64,000 bases of DNA from Lactiplantibacillus brownii (GTDB taxonomy: Bacteria; Bacillota; Bacilli; Lactobacillales; Lactobacillaceae): contig NZ_JAVCWF010000001.1 in NCBI RefSeq assembly GCF_031085375.1, forward strand, positions 248,001-312,000. Direction: 5' to 3'. The position numbers and the translations under genes were made by a program. Shown here piece by piece: positions 35,674 through 43,669 of the stretch; within the stretch, counting starts at the first letter, position 1; each line of letters starts with the position of its first letter. Below the pieces are notes generated by a model. The model saw only the letters and a program-made list of their open reading frames with translations, was not told where the DNA came from and made no database searches.

Positions 35674-35687
35674 ATCAGTTTTGTCTA

Positions 35688-35862
35688 AGGTTTAGGACTA
35701 CCAAACAATAAAATAAAAACAGTTGACTATTATCTCATTGATGATATACTACCAAGTGGAATTGAAGCAAGCGCTCAATCAGCAAAAACGAGTGTTGGCT
35801 GTTGAGGATCACACAGTAGTCCACAACCTGAATTCTAAACCAATAGAAGAGAGGGTTTCATT
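35688..35862 (+). promoter_or_regulatory. mntH promoter and structured leader
   Basis: The promoter is TTGACT (35722-35727), 16 bp, TATACT (35744-35749). Upstream, GTTTAGGACTACCAAAC (35688-35704) is an imperfect palindrome that may bind an MntR/DtxR-type repressor. The leader of about 100 bases contains a stem CTCAATCAGC/GCTGTTGAG (within 35774-35812) and complementary outer segments AGTGGA/TCCACA. It does not match the yybP-ykoY manganese riboswitch. Confidence 0.45.
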
Positions 35863-37263
35863 ATGAAACTAGCAAAAACGAAGGACCGTTCAGCGATGTT
35901 CGCCACTAAAGGGAGTACCGGCAGTGGTATTCATTCGACTGGGACCGATAGTAAAAGCTTGGACGAAGTGAATGGGAGTGTTCGCGTTCCAAAGAATGCC
36001 AGCTTTTGGCGCACATTAGTGGCATACACGGGACCGGGGGCTTTAGTCGCAGTCGGGTACATGGATCCAGGTAACTGGATTACATCGATTGCTGGGGGTT
36101 CACAGTATAAGTACGCGTTGCTATCCGTCATCTTACTTTCAAGTTTGATTGCGATGTTGTTACAAGCTATGGCAGCGCGGTTGGGGATTGTCACTGGGAA
36201 GGATTTAGCCCAATTGACCCGGGAACGGACGTCAAAACGTATGGGGATCTTTCTCTGGGTTATTACTGAATTAGCTATTATGGCGACCGATGTGGCCGAA
36301 ATCATTGGTTCTGGGATCGCGTTGAAACTGTTATTCGGTTTCCCGTTGATTGTCGGCATCTTGATTACCACCGCCGATGTTTTGATCTTGTTATTATTGA
36401 TGAAGTTAGGCTTCCGTAAAATTGAAGCCATTGTGGCAACCTTGGTTGCGGTGATCTTATTCGTCTTCTTGTATGAAGTCATTATTTCACAGCCAAACGT
36501 CCCTGAAATGTTAAAAGGTTACGTGCCAACGACCAAGATCGTTAGCAATCAATCTATGTTGTACTTAGCCTTAGGGATTGTTGGGGCGACTGTTATGCCA
36601 CATAATCTCTATCTGGGATCATCTATTTCACAAACACGGGCTGTTGACCGGAGTGACGAAAAGGAAGTTGCGAAGGCCGTTAAATTTACGACGATCGACT
36701 CGAACATTCAATTGTCAGTCGCATTTGTCGTCAACAGTTTACTTTTGATTTTGGGCGCCGCCTTGTTCTTCGGGACGAAAGGTGATTTAGGTCGCTTCGT
36801 TGACCTGTACAACGCGCTTGGTGATAGCAAGATTGTTGGCTCGATTGCGAGTCCTGTCTTGAGTATGTTATTCGCCGTGGCACTGTTGTCATCTGGTCAA
36901 AGTTCGACCATTACTGGGACGTTATCTGGTCAAATTATCATGGAAGGGTTTATCCGCTTAAAGATGCCACTTTGGGCACAACGGTTATTAACGCGTTTGA
37001 TTTCCGTCGCGCCAGTGTTAGCTTTCGCGATTTACTACCATGGAAATGAAGCAAAGATTGAAAGCCTCCTGACGTTCTCACAAGTCTTCTTGAGTATCGC
37101 GTTACCATTTGCGATGATTCCGTTAGTTAAGTTCACGAGTGATTCTAAACTGATGGGTAATTTTAAGAATCGACGTTGGGTTGAATGGACGGCTTGGGTC
37201 ATTACCGCCATCCTAATCGTTTTAAATATTTATCTGATTCTACAAACCATTGGCTTAGTTTAG
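35863..37263 (+). CDS. mntH: NRAMP family manganese transporter
   Basis: This 466-residue proton-coupled transporter imports Mn2+, which this group accumulates to high levels as an antioxidant. The NRAMP metal-site motifs are present: DPGNW in [16 protein letters not shown] and [10 protein letters not shown]. About eleven membrane spans follow a 50-residue polar N-terminal extension. AGAGAGGG precedes the ATG. L. plantarum has several mntH paralogues. It ends at a strong terminator. Confidence 0.92.
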   Translation: MKLAKTKDRSAMFATKGSTGSGIHSTGTDSKSLDEVNGSVRVPKNASFWRTLVAYTGPGALVAVGYMDPGNWITSIAGGSQYKYALLSVILLSSLIAMLLQAMAARLGIVTGKDLAQLTRERTSKRMGIFLWVITELAIMATDVAEIIGSGIALKLLFGFPLIVGILITTADVLILLLLMKLGFRKIEAIVATLVAVILFVFLYEVIISQPNVPEMLKGYVPTTKIVSNQSMLYLALGIVGATVMPHNLYLGSSISQTRAVDRSDEKEVAKAVKFTTIDSNIQLSVAFVVNSLLLILGAALFFGTKGDLGRFVDLYNALGDSKIVGSIASPVLSMLFAVALLSSGQSSTITGTLSGQIIMEGFIRLKMPLWAQRLLTRLISVAPVLAFAIYYHGNEAKIESLLTFSQVFLSIALPFAMIPLVKFTSDSKLMGNFKNRRWVEWTAWVITAILIVLNIYLILQTIGLV

Positions 37264-37286
37264 CCGTTGGATATCTCGAAATAAAC

Positions 37287-37327
37287 AAGCAGGTACTGGA
37301 AGTCTTAAATCCGGTGCCTGCTTTTTC
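37287..37327 (+). terminator. Terminator of mntH
   Basis: AAGCAGGTACTGGA (37287-37300) pairs with TCCGGTGCCTGCTT (37310-37323), followed by T. Confidence 0.88.
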
Positions 37328-37348
37328 TGTTGCGTTTAAAAAGGTCAA

Positions 37349-37483
37349 TTGTCAGGACTCAGGAAAGGTGTCGTAGCCGCTGCTAATCAGATTATTGTGT
37401 TGAAGATGATGGCGGACAGTGGCATATTAAAAGAAGACAAATTAAGGATGGCAAAATTCAATGGGATTAAGAAAGGCGTTTAA
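37349..37483 (+). pseudogene. Short open frame or gene remnant coupled to the Nudix gene
   Basis: An in-frame stretch of 44 codons from TTG 37349 to TAA 37483 reads LSGLRKGVVAAANQ, continues with IIVLKMMADSG and ends KFNGIKKGV. It looks protein-like (amphipathic, no odd codons) but has only a TTG with AAAAGG 4 bases upstream. It ends two bases before the Nudix start. It may be the C-terminal remnant of a larger gene cut at the mntH terminator. No family was recognised. Confidence 0.35.
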
Positions 37484-37485
37484 AA

Positions 37486-37986
37486 ATGAGCAAAAAATTT
37501 CATCACGCTTTTGGTGTCTATGGTGTCATGACAGATGGGAAGAATTTAGTTGTTATTAAGAAAAATGGCGGACCTTATCTAAACCGTTTTGATTTGCCGG
37601 GTGGCAGTCTGGACGATGGTGAGCCTTTAGCGCATGCGATAAAGCGTGAGATCCAGGAAGAAACCCAAATTGAAGTAATCCAGGTGAAACAGCTCGGAAC
37701 AACCAGTTTTAGATTTCCGTGGCAATATAAAAATTGGCAGTACAATCAGCATATTTGTGTTTTTTACAATATCGAAAAATTTTCAGGCCCTATTGCTGAT
37801 AAAGTAGCCCAATTTACAGGACAAGACTCGCTCGGTGCTGTCTGGATCGAGTTATCAAAAACTTCCATTGAGAATTCTTCACCACTTGTTTTGAAGGCCA
37901 AAGAATATGTTGAAAGTGGTCTGGTTTTTGATGTTGAAGATCAATATTTCGAAACTTGGGACGTTTTAGAGGAGCCTGCTTTTTAA
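37486..37986 (+). CDS. Nudix hydrolase
   Basis: This 166-residue protein contains a complete Nudix box, GGSLDDGEPLAHAIKREIQEETQI (Gx5Ex7REUxEE), at about residues 40-62. It should hydrolyse a nucleoside diphosphate linked to another group; the substrate is unknown. The composition is AT-richer than its neighbours, so it may be acquired. Its start follows AAAGGCG inside the upstream short frame. Confidence 0.85.
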   Translation: MSKKFHHAFGVYGVMTDGKNLVVIKKNGGPYLNRFDLPGGSLDDGEPLAHAIKREIQEETQIEVIQVKQLGTTSFRFPWQYKNWQYNQHICVFYNIEKFSGPIADKVAQFTGQDSLGAVWIELSKTSIENSSPLVLKAKEYVESGLVFDVEDQYFETWDVLEEPAF

Positions 37987-38012
37987 GTTGAAGGAGTAAT
38001 TGTAATAAAATA

Positions 38013-38116
38013 CGACCTCGTCCTAAAAAGGATAAGGTCGCAATGGTGAAGAATTCACCAAAAGTATGATTGCTCATACTACGGACTCAAGGTCCAATAA
38101 GATATTGCTATCTTAT
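38013..38116 (+). other. Cluster of five consecutive hairpins
   Basis: Five small inverted repeats follow each other almost without gaps: CGACCTCGTCC/GGATAAGGTCG (38013-38040), GGTGAA/TTCACC (38045-38059), AGTATGA/TCATACT (38063-38080), GGAC/GTCC (38083-38095) and ATAAGAT/ATCTTAT (38097-38116). No gene occupies the stretch 37987-38369. The first hairpin with TCCTAAAAAGG could end the Nudix transcript, but the series as a whole suggests a structured RNA or a processed leader. Confidence 0.5.
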
Positions 38117-38190
38117 GCTGCTATTTTAACAGTTTTGCCAGGGCTTTAATAGTCTGGGTCAATAAGTTTCAATAATTATCAGGAATTTTA

Positions 38191-38225
38191 AAACGCGCTG
38201 AGGATTACGCCCCCAGCGCGTTTTT
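38191..38225 (+). terminator. Terminator-like hairpin
   Basis: AAACGCGCTG (38191-38200) pairs with CAGCGCGTTT (38214-38223), followed by T. No gene lies just upstream on the plus strand; it could end a transcript covering the hairpin cluster at 38013-38116. Confidence 0.75.
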
Positions 38226-38251
38226 GTATTCCTAATATTTATAGCCGAAAC

Positions 38252-38359
38252 GTGGAATAAAAGGCTTTGATGCAACCGAGCTACGAAAGTCAAACGATTG
38301 AAAATGCCAATCATTCGACTTTCTAGGCTATGCTCGGTAGCAAATTGCTTTTATCCCAC
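38252..38359. repeat. 108-bp long imperfect inverted repeat
   Basis: The arms GTGGAATAAAAGGC...GATTG and CAATC...GCTTTTATCCCAC pair over about 50 bp each with few mismatches around a 7-base loop (AAAATGC). It lies just after the stop of the minus-strand ligase fragment, so it may act as its terminator, but it is far longer than needed. It may be another palindromic mobile repeat type; no second copy was noticed here. Confidence 0.6.
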
Positions 38360-38369
38360 TTTTTCGTCA

Positions 38370-38996
38370 TTAACCAGCCGCTGCCAATGAGAAGGGGGTT
38401 GGCGCGAGTAGGTTGGCGAGGAGTGGCAGAATGCCAGTGTTCAGATCATATAGATTTGTAATCAGAGTTGATTGTGTCGGTGCTAGCGCCGCTGTTAATA
38501 GTTCAGCTTGCGAGACTGAAGTCTGACTTAACGGTAAGACGAGCGCTGGTGCTTTGGTGACCGTGGGTTGCGGGGCCAGGTCATGGACGAAATAAGCAAA
38601 GTCTGGTGCGGTGTTCAGTAGCAAAGTGAGGAGGCTTATTTTTTGTGGATCAACTTGTTTTGCGAGCCGTAGCGTTTGGCTGGTTGAATAGGCCATCGCG
38701 GCATAGCGTTTCGTCATCAATTCCGGTAAATCGCTGCTGGCTGGGGCTAACGTGACGGTTAAGCCTAGTTGCCAACTGGCGATTAGCAGGACCGGAATGG
38801 TGGCTGGATTGGTTGCGCTGATGAGGATGGCTTGACCGGGCCGGACAGCTTGTTGTTGTAAGCTTGTGCGGCACAGGGTCAAATCTTCGAGGAGATCAGC
38901 GCCGGTGTACCAGATTCCTTGTGTTGGACTTTGTAAGATCGGTTGTTGGTAGCTTTTTCGTAGTTGGGTTTCAAGCTTTTCAGTTAACACAGACAT
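38370..38996 (-). CDS. Truncated, degenerate acyl-adenylate ligase (AMP-binding family)
   Basis: This 208-residue protein resembles the N-terminal part of AMP-binding enzymes of the DltA/acyl-CoA synthetase group: a WYTGADLLEDL segment, RPGQAILISATNPATIPVLLIASWQLGLTVTLAPASS, and a final LYDLNTGILPLLANLLA like the PLxHxxG region. The ATP-binding P-loop expected near residue 155 (TSGTTGxPK) reads LPLSQTSVS, and the C-terminal two thirds are missing. Adenylating activity is therefore unlikely. AAAGGAGGG precedes the ATG. It is either a decayed gene or a protein with a new role. Confidence 0.6.
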   Translation of the reverse strand: MSVLTEKLETQLRKSYQQPILQSPTQGIWYTGADLLEDLTLCRTSLQQQAVRPGQAILISATNPATIPVLLIASWQLGLTVTLAPASSDLPELMTKRYAAMAYSTSQTLRLAKQVDPQKISLLTLLLNTAPDFAYFVHDLAPQPTVTKAPALVLPLSQTSVSQAELLTAALAPTQSTLITNLYDLNTGILPLLANLLAPTPFSLAAAG

Positions 38997-39029
38997 CTGA
39001 GCACCCTCCTTTCCGTGTGTTCAGTTAGA

Positions 39030-39332
39030 TTATTTGGTCGGTTGGTACTTTAGTTTGTCTAAGTTTTGGCTGCTGGCGTCGATCGTCTCTAAGACTTGTG
39101 TTTGAGTCCCTTTGGCGACTAGTTTAGTGGCATGTGGCGTTAAATCGTCGGCTGGTTTCGGTTTGGCAGTCCGCGTGGCTAGGTTCGTGCCATGATTGAC
39201 ACGACGGACTAAAGTGGTTGAGGCCTGAGTGGTCGTTGTGGTCGTGGTATCGGCCATGGCCGTCCCAGTCGTGGCGAATAAAGTTCCGGCAGCCATAATG
39301 GTAATCGTTAATTTCTTTAAAGTGTTTTTCAT
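39030..39332 (-). CDS. Small secreted protein
   Basis: This 100-residue protein has a clear Sec signal peptide, MKNTLKKLTITIMAAGTLFA, with probable cleavage after TAMA (residue 27). A Thr run and a basic, proline-containing region without Cys follow. There is no membrane anchor or sorting motif. It lies 33 bp before the ligase fragment, and the 82-codon gene is upstream on the same strand, so the three may be one operon. No function can be assigned. Confidence 0.7.
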   Translation of the reverse strand: MKNTLKKLTITIMAAGTLFATTGTAMADTTTTTTTQASTTLVRRVNHGTNLATRTAKPKPADDLTPHATKLVAKGTQTQVLETIDASSQNLDKLKYQPTK

Positions 39333-39370
39333 GATAATTGAACCCCTTTTGGTTGGTTGATTTTTTTAGG

Positions 39371-39619
39371 TTAAGCGACTGGGATGAGCCAGTCGTTCGA
39401 AAGCAGTTGATGGAATTTACGGCCAAGTGGCACCCATAATTCGGACTGGCAAATGTTACGGGCCGTTTCCCAAAACAGCGGGTCGTTGAGTTGATCATCG
39501 CTTAATTTAACTTTGATGTACTCGCCTTGTTCCGTTTTCGCAATGACCAGCGGGTAAAAGACTTTCACCAAATGGACTGCGGTAATATTTTTAATTTTAG
39601 GATCGGTATCTAATAACAT
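39371..39619 (-). CDS. Small conserved protein, paralogue of 52270-52536
   Basis: This 82-residue cytosolic protein starts MLLDTDPKIKNITAVHLVKV and shares more than half of its residues with the protein at 52270-52536, including VKVFYP, SxDQL, LFWET and the strongly kept WVPxGRKFHQLL. The pattern suggests a small beta-rich domain, perhaps a regulator or antitoxin-like partner, but no family is recognised. GGAG precedes the ATG. It heads a probable small operon with the secreted protein and the ligase fragment. Confidence 0.7.
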   Translation of the reverse strand: MLLDTDPKIKNITAVHLVKVFYPLVIAKTEQGEYIKVKLSDDQLNDPLFWETARNICQSELWVPLGRKFHQLLSNDWLIPVA

Positions 39620-39876
39620 ATTTCCAGCTCCTTAGTTGCTTGCTTGACTTGAATGACTTTAGTTTACCGGCAAATAGGGGTCGCAACTATCGACTTTTCG
39701 TAAATCTAATCTAAGAATTTCTTATAAATCGACTTAGAATCGGGACAAAGCGCCAGCTAGCGCTGATTATGAACTTAAAAATAAGTTAAATCAGCTTTAA
39801 TTTAAGCGTTAAAATCGTCAAAAATAAGCAAAATTGTTTACAATGGAAGGTAAAGTAAATCGAGGGGGGACCCAGG

Positions 39877-42216
39877 ATGACCGAACGTTATTTACCACCA
39901 TTAAAAACAGGTTTGACCGCAGCCGAGGTCCAAAAACGGATTGCAGCTGGACAGCATAATGAACCACTACCACCATTGACGCGCAGTGTGCAACAGATTT
40001 TTCGCGATAACCTGTTGACGTTATTTAACTTAATCAATGTGTTATTAGGTGGTTTAGTTTTTATGACGGGGAGTTATAAAAACCTGCTATTTTTATGCGT
40101 TGTGATTGTGAATACGGCCATCGGGATCTTTCAAGAAATTCGAGCGAAGCGGCAAGTCGATAAGCTATCGATCCTATCTGCGGCGAAGTTGACGGTTCGA
40201 CGAGATGGGCAAGCATTACTGGTCGATCAAGCTGACTTGGTACAAGATGACTTGATCAGTGTGACTCGTGGGGACCAGTTACCAGTCGATGCGGTTGTCC
40301 GCGAAACGACTGGACTAGAGGTCGATGAATCACAAATTACCGGGGAATCGGAGCCGATTATTAAAGGCCCCGGTGAGGCTTTAATCTCAGGTAGTGTCTT
40401 ATTAGGTGGGCACGGCATCGTGCAAGCCACAGTAGTCGGCCATGGTAGTTATATCAAACAATTGGCTCGCTCGGCGAAAACTAATCGACGGAAACCAAGC
40501 CGTTTATTAACGATTATCAATCGAATTATTAAAATATTGACGGTGACGATTATTCCGCTCGGGACGGCGTTGTTCATCTCGACCTTGATGCGGGGTTCAG
40601 GTCAGAATCGGGCGATTTTAGGCACGGTGGCGGCGATGGTCGGTATGATTCCCGAAGGCTTGGTGCTGCTGACATCCGTCGCTTTAGCGGCCGGTGCCTT
40701 CACACTGGGCCGTCATCAAGTGTTGGTCCGTGAATTACCCGCGATTGAGGCATTAGCGCGCGTTGACATTCTGTGCTTGGATAAAACGGGGACCATCACC
40801 AGTGGTAATTTGAAATTTGAACGCATTGAACCGTGGGCCGATATTTCAGCTGGAACGGTTCAAACCACGCTGGCGAAGCTAGTCAGTGCGATTAATGACG
40901 ATAACGAAACGGCGCAAGCCATTCAGGCGGGGCTAGGTAAACCAAATGTGACCCCGGATGAAGTGATGCCATTTTCATCCGGTCGTAAATGGAGTGGGGC
41001 GAGCTTTGACGGCCAAGCCTATGTTTTAGGTGCGCCAGAGTTTATCTTCCGAGAAGTCTCACCAGCGTTGAAGCAGCGGATTCACCAATTGGCACAGCAA
41101 GGTTTCCGGCTCTTAGTTTTGGCAAAGGTGGCCCAGTTGACGACGCCCAAGCCCACTGAGCCCGAAGCCTTGGGGTTGGTTTTGATTACCGATGAATTAC
41201 GGCCACATGCGCGCGACACGTTTGGTTTCTTTGAAAAACAAGATGTGGCGCTAAAAGTTATCTCTGGCGATAATCCCGTCACGGTCGCCAGTATCGCCCA
41301 GCGCGCTGGTATCGCGGGGGCCGACCGGTTGATTGATATGAGTCAAGTTGGCACGGAACCGGACTATGATCATTTAGTCGCAACTTATAATGTTTTCGGA
41401 CGTGTAACACCGCAACAAAAAGCCGGTCTGATCAAGGCTTACCAGACGGCTGGCCATACGGTTGCCATGACTGGTGATGGTGTGAACGATTTATTAGCGA
41501 TGCGGCAATCGGATTGCAGTGTGGCGATGGCGAGTGGGAGTGAAGCCACGAAGAGTTTGGCTGATTTCGTCTTGTTGGATTCTAATTTTGATGCGATGAT
41601 CCAAGTTTTAAATGAGGGTCGACGGGTCATCAATAATATTGAACGAGTGGCGGCATTGTATCTGATCAAAACGATGTATTCAGTCGCATTGACGGTGATT
41701 TTCATCTTTATGCGCCACAGTTATCCTTTTGAACCGATTCAGTTAACGCCAATTTCATCGTTAATGGTTGGGATTCCGACTTTCTTCTTAGCCTTACAAC
41801 CGGATTACACACGAATCACAAGTCGGTTTATGAAACAGGTTATGGAGATAGCAGTTCCCGCAGCCATTGCGGTAGTCGGTTATATTATGGTAATTGATTT
41901 GTTGGGCGCAGAGTTTAATTTGAACTTTGCCACGACCTCGACGTTGAACGTGTTATTGACCGGTATTATCAGTTTAAATGCGCTACTCATTGCGGCGCGA
42001 CCGCTGAATCGGTTCAAAATTGGACTCGTCGTGTTAATGGCGACCTTGTTCGCGATGGCGTTCCTATTCGCCGGTCGAATTTTCTCGCTGGTCAATTTAC
42101 TTGATTGGCATTTAGCTTTGATTTATCTACCTTTGATGTTGAGTGCCTACCCGGTTTTTATCCTGTTACAAAATGGTCTGGGCCGGCGCGTATTGAGTAA
42201 GATTCGTTGGAAATGA
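39877..42216 (+). CDS. P-type cation-transporting ATPase
   Basis: This 779-residue P-type ATPase drives cation transport across the membrane. The actuator motif VDESQITGESEPI, the M4 motif GMIPEGLVLLTSVALAAG, the phosphorylation site LCLDKTGTITSG and the hinge VAMTGDGVNDLLAMRQSDCSVAMASGSEATK are all present. It lacks N-terminal metal-binding CxxC domains, so it is not a copper/zinc type. Size and PEGL motif match the Ca2+/Mn2+/Mg2+-type pumps of lactic acid bacteria such as pneumococcal MgtA. The ion is not determined by the sequence. CGAGGGGGG lies before the ATG, and a shared terminator separates it from the convergent two-component system. Confidence 0.85.
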   Translation: MTERYLPPLKTGLTAAEVQKRIAAGQHNEPLPPLTRSVQQIFRDNLLTLFNLINVLLGGLVFMTGSYKNLLFLCVVIVNTAIGIFQEIRAKRQVDKLSILSAAKLTVRRDGQALLVDQADLVQDDLISVTRGDQLPVDAVVRETTGLEVDESQITGESEPIIKGPGEALISGSVLLGGHGIVQATVVGHGSYIKQLARSAKTNRRKPSRLLTIINRIIKILTVTIIPLGTALFISTLMRGSGQNRAILGTVAAMVGMIPEGLVLLTSVALAAGAFTLGRHQVLVRELPAIEALARVDILCLDKTGTITSGNLKFERIEPWADISAGTVQTTLAKLVSAINDDNETAQAIQAGLGKPNVTPDEVMPFSSGRKWSGASFDGQAYVLGAPEFIFREVSPALKQRIHQLAQQGFRLLVLAKVAQLTTPKPTEPEALGLVLITDELRPHARDTFGFFEKQDVALKVISGDNPVTVASIAQRAGIAGADRLIDMSQVGTEPDYDHLVATYNVFGRVTPQQKAGLIKAYQTAGHTVAMTGDGVNDLLAMRQSDCSVAMASGSEATKSLADFVLLDSNFDAMIQVLNEGRRVINNIERVAALYLIKTMYSVALTVIFIFMRHSYPFEPIQLTPISSLMVGIPTFFLALQPDYTRITSRFMKQVMEIAVPAAIAVVGYIMVIDLLGAEFNLNFATTSTLNVLLTGIISLNALLIAARPLNRFKIGLVVLMATLFAMAFLFAGRIFSLVNLLDWHLALIYLPLMLSAYPVFILLQNGLGRRVLSKIRWK

Positions 42217-42225
42217 GTCATCATC

Positions 42226-42286
42226 ACAAAAATAACCGGATTCAAGGTTAGCCTAGTGGGCCAAACTCGAATCCGGTTATTTTTGT
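42226..42286. terminator. Bidirectional terminator
   Basis: ACAAAAATAACCGGATTC (42226-42243) pairs perfectly with 42269-42286, with A and T runs inside the stem ends, between the ATPase and the histidine kinase genes. Confidence 0.88.
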
Positions 42287-42292
42287 GGTTCT

Positions 42293-43669
42293 TTATTTTG
42301 ACCAAATCAAAGTAAAAATACTTCCTTGTGGCTGGTTATCAGTGACTTCAATTTTGGCATGATTCAGCGTGACTAATTGTTGCACAATCGCTAAACCGAG
42401 GCCGCTACCTTCGACTTCTTGTGAGCGCGATTGATCCACACGGTAAAACCGTTGGAAAATAGCCGTCTTTTGGTCATCTGGAATCCCTTCACCACAGTCG
42501 GCGACCGCTAAGCGAATGGTGTTATCGGTGGCGTGGAGGCTTAGCGTAATGGGTTGGTCAGCCGGTGAATACTTATGAGCGTTATCCAGCAAGGCAACGA
42601 CGATTTGTTGTAGCATCTCGGGATTACCAGTGACGTGGATATCGGGGTCAATCGCCAATTTTAAGGGTTGTGAGAGGGAAGGCTGATAGTGTTCTCCCAG
42701 TTGTAACAATAAAAAGGATAAATTTTGATCTGTCAGCGTCAATTTAGCGCGATCCGCGCGTGATAAATGCAGCAAGTTTTCAATCAAATGTTGCATGCGT
42801 AGTGATTCTTCATCAATGAAATTTAATGATTCGGGAATCACTTCTGGATGGGCTTCACCACGGCGACGAATGAGACTTAGGTTACCACGGATCGCTGCGA
42901 TGGGGGTTCGAAGTTCATGCGAGGCATCTGAGATAAATTGGCGCTCATGCTGTAAGCGGTCATTTTGGGCGACTAACAGTTCGTTAAACGCTTGTCCAAG
43001 ATCATTAACTTCGCGTGGGCTAGTCGGCACAGTCAACGTGGGCTGGTCGGCGTCAGGATTATTTGACGTGTATTGCGTCTCGTGTAACAGACTAATTGTG
43101 GGGGCACTTAAACGCGCGGCTAACCGATGAGCCCACCAAGTGCCAGCGGCTAAGGTCAGCAAGGTGACCACAATGATTAGCGCAATCAGCACGAATAAAC
43201 TATTCATTAAACGCCGCATACTAACCCATAGCTGATAGGTGTTATGACCATCTTTTTGCGTATACGAAAGAAAGAAGCCGAAGCCGCGAACGTGGACTAA
43301 CGCCCCGAACCAATGTGTTTGGTGACGTGCAAAGAAAGCCTTGGAAGAGGGTGAGGTTAAAATGGTCTGCTTAGTTTTGGTGGCGGTCGTCAAAGTGGCC
43401 TTTTTAGTTGTCACACGAATAAATGCCGGTTGTTTGGTATTGCGCGTGGTGGTATTGTTCCATTGAATAAAGCTGGGCACATCTTTAATATTAGCTTGAT
43501 GCAAGCTACTCATTAATTCGCGGGCTTCGCGTGACGTGTTGACAGTTTGTTGTGTCCCAACCATCACCAAAATAACGGCGCTGATCGTCAAAGTAATCGT
43601 CAAAACGAGTCGTTTGATGGCTTTGTTAATTAACTGTTCATACGTTGGAATCGTGTTATTCTGCCGCAT
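42293..43669 (-). CDS. Two-component sensor histidine kinase
   Basis: This 458-residue kinase has two membrane segments (about 15-38 and 150-175) flanking an extracellular sensor region, a HAMP-like linker, the phosphoacceptor box SDASHELRTPIAAIRGNLSLI and the ATPase boxes LLDNAHKYSPADQ, ADCGEGIPDDQK and GSGLGLAIV. It resembles ArlS/CiaH-type kinases. It overlaps the response regulator gene by 14 bp. It is convergent with the P-type ATPase, which could be a target, though that is only positional. The stimulus is unknown. Confidence 0.9.
   Translation of the reverse strand: MRQNNTIPTYEQLINKAIKRLVLTITLTISAVILVMVGTQQTVNTSREARELMSSLHQANIKDVPSFIQWNNTTTRNTKQPAFIRVTTKKATLTTATKTKQTILTSPSSKAFFARHQTHWFGALVHVRGFGFFLSYTQKDGHNTYQLWVSMRRLMNSLFVLIALIIVVTLLTLAAGTWWAHRLAARLSAPTISLLHETQYTSNNPDADQPTLTVPTSPREVNDLGQAFNELLVAQNDRLQHERQFISDASHELRTPIAAIRGNLSLIRRRGEAHPEVIPESLNFIDEESLRMQHLIENLLHLSRADRAKLTLTDQNLSFLLLQLGEHYQPSLSQPLKLAIDPDIHVTGNPEMLQQIVVALLDNAHKYSPADQPITLSLHATDNTIRLAVADCGEGIPDDQKTAIFQRFYRVDQSRSQEVEGSGLGLAIVQQLVTLNHAKIEVTDNQPQGSIFTLIWSK

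Noticed and set aside
35931..36482. 183-codon minus-strand frame inside mntH
   Set aside because: Shadow of the NRAMP gene, with no start signal.
37814..38077. 87-codon minus-strand frame crossing the hairpin cluster
   Set aside because: It overlaps the Nudix gene in antisense, and its first codons come from the hairpin stems.
38063..38145. Type I toxin peptide in the hairpin cluster (frame from ATG 38067)
   Set aside because: The 27-codon frame has a weakly hydrophobic end but no ribosome binding site and no resemblance to Fst or TxpA peptides.
39660..39876. Possible manganese (yybP-ykoY) riboswitch before the P-type ATPase
   Set aside because: The conserved GGGGAGUA and related loops were looked for and not found.
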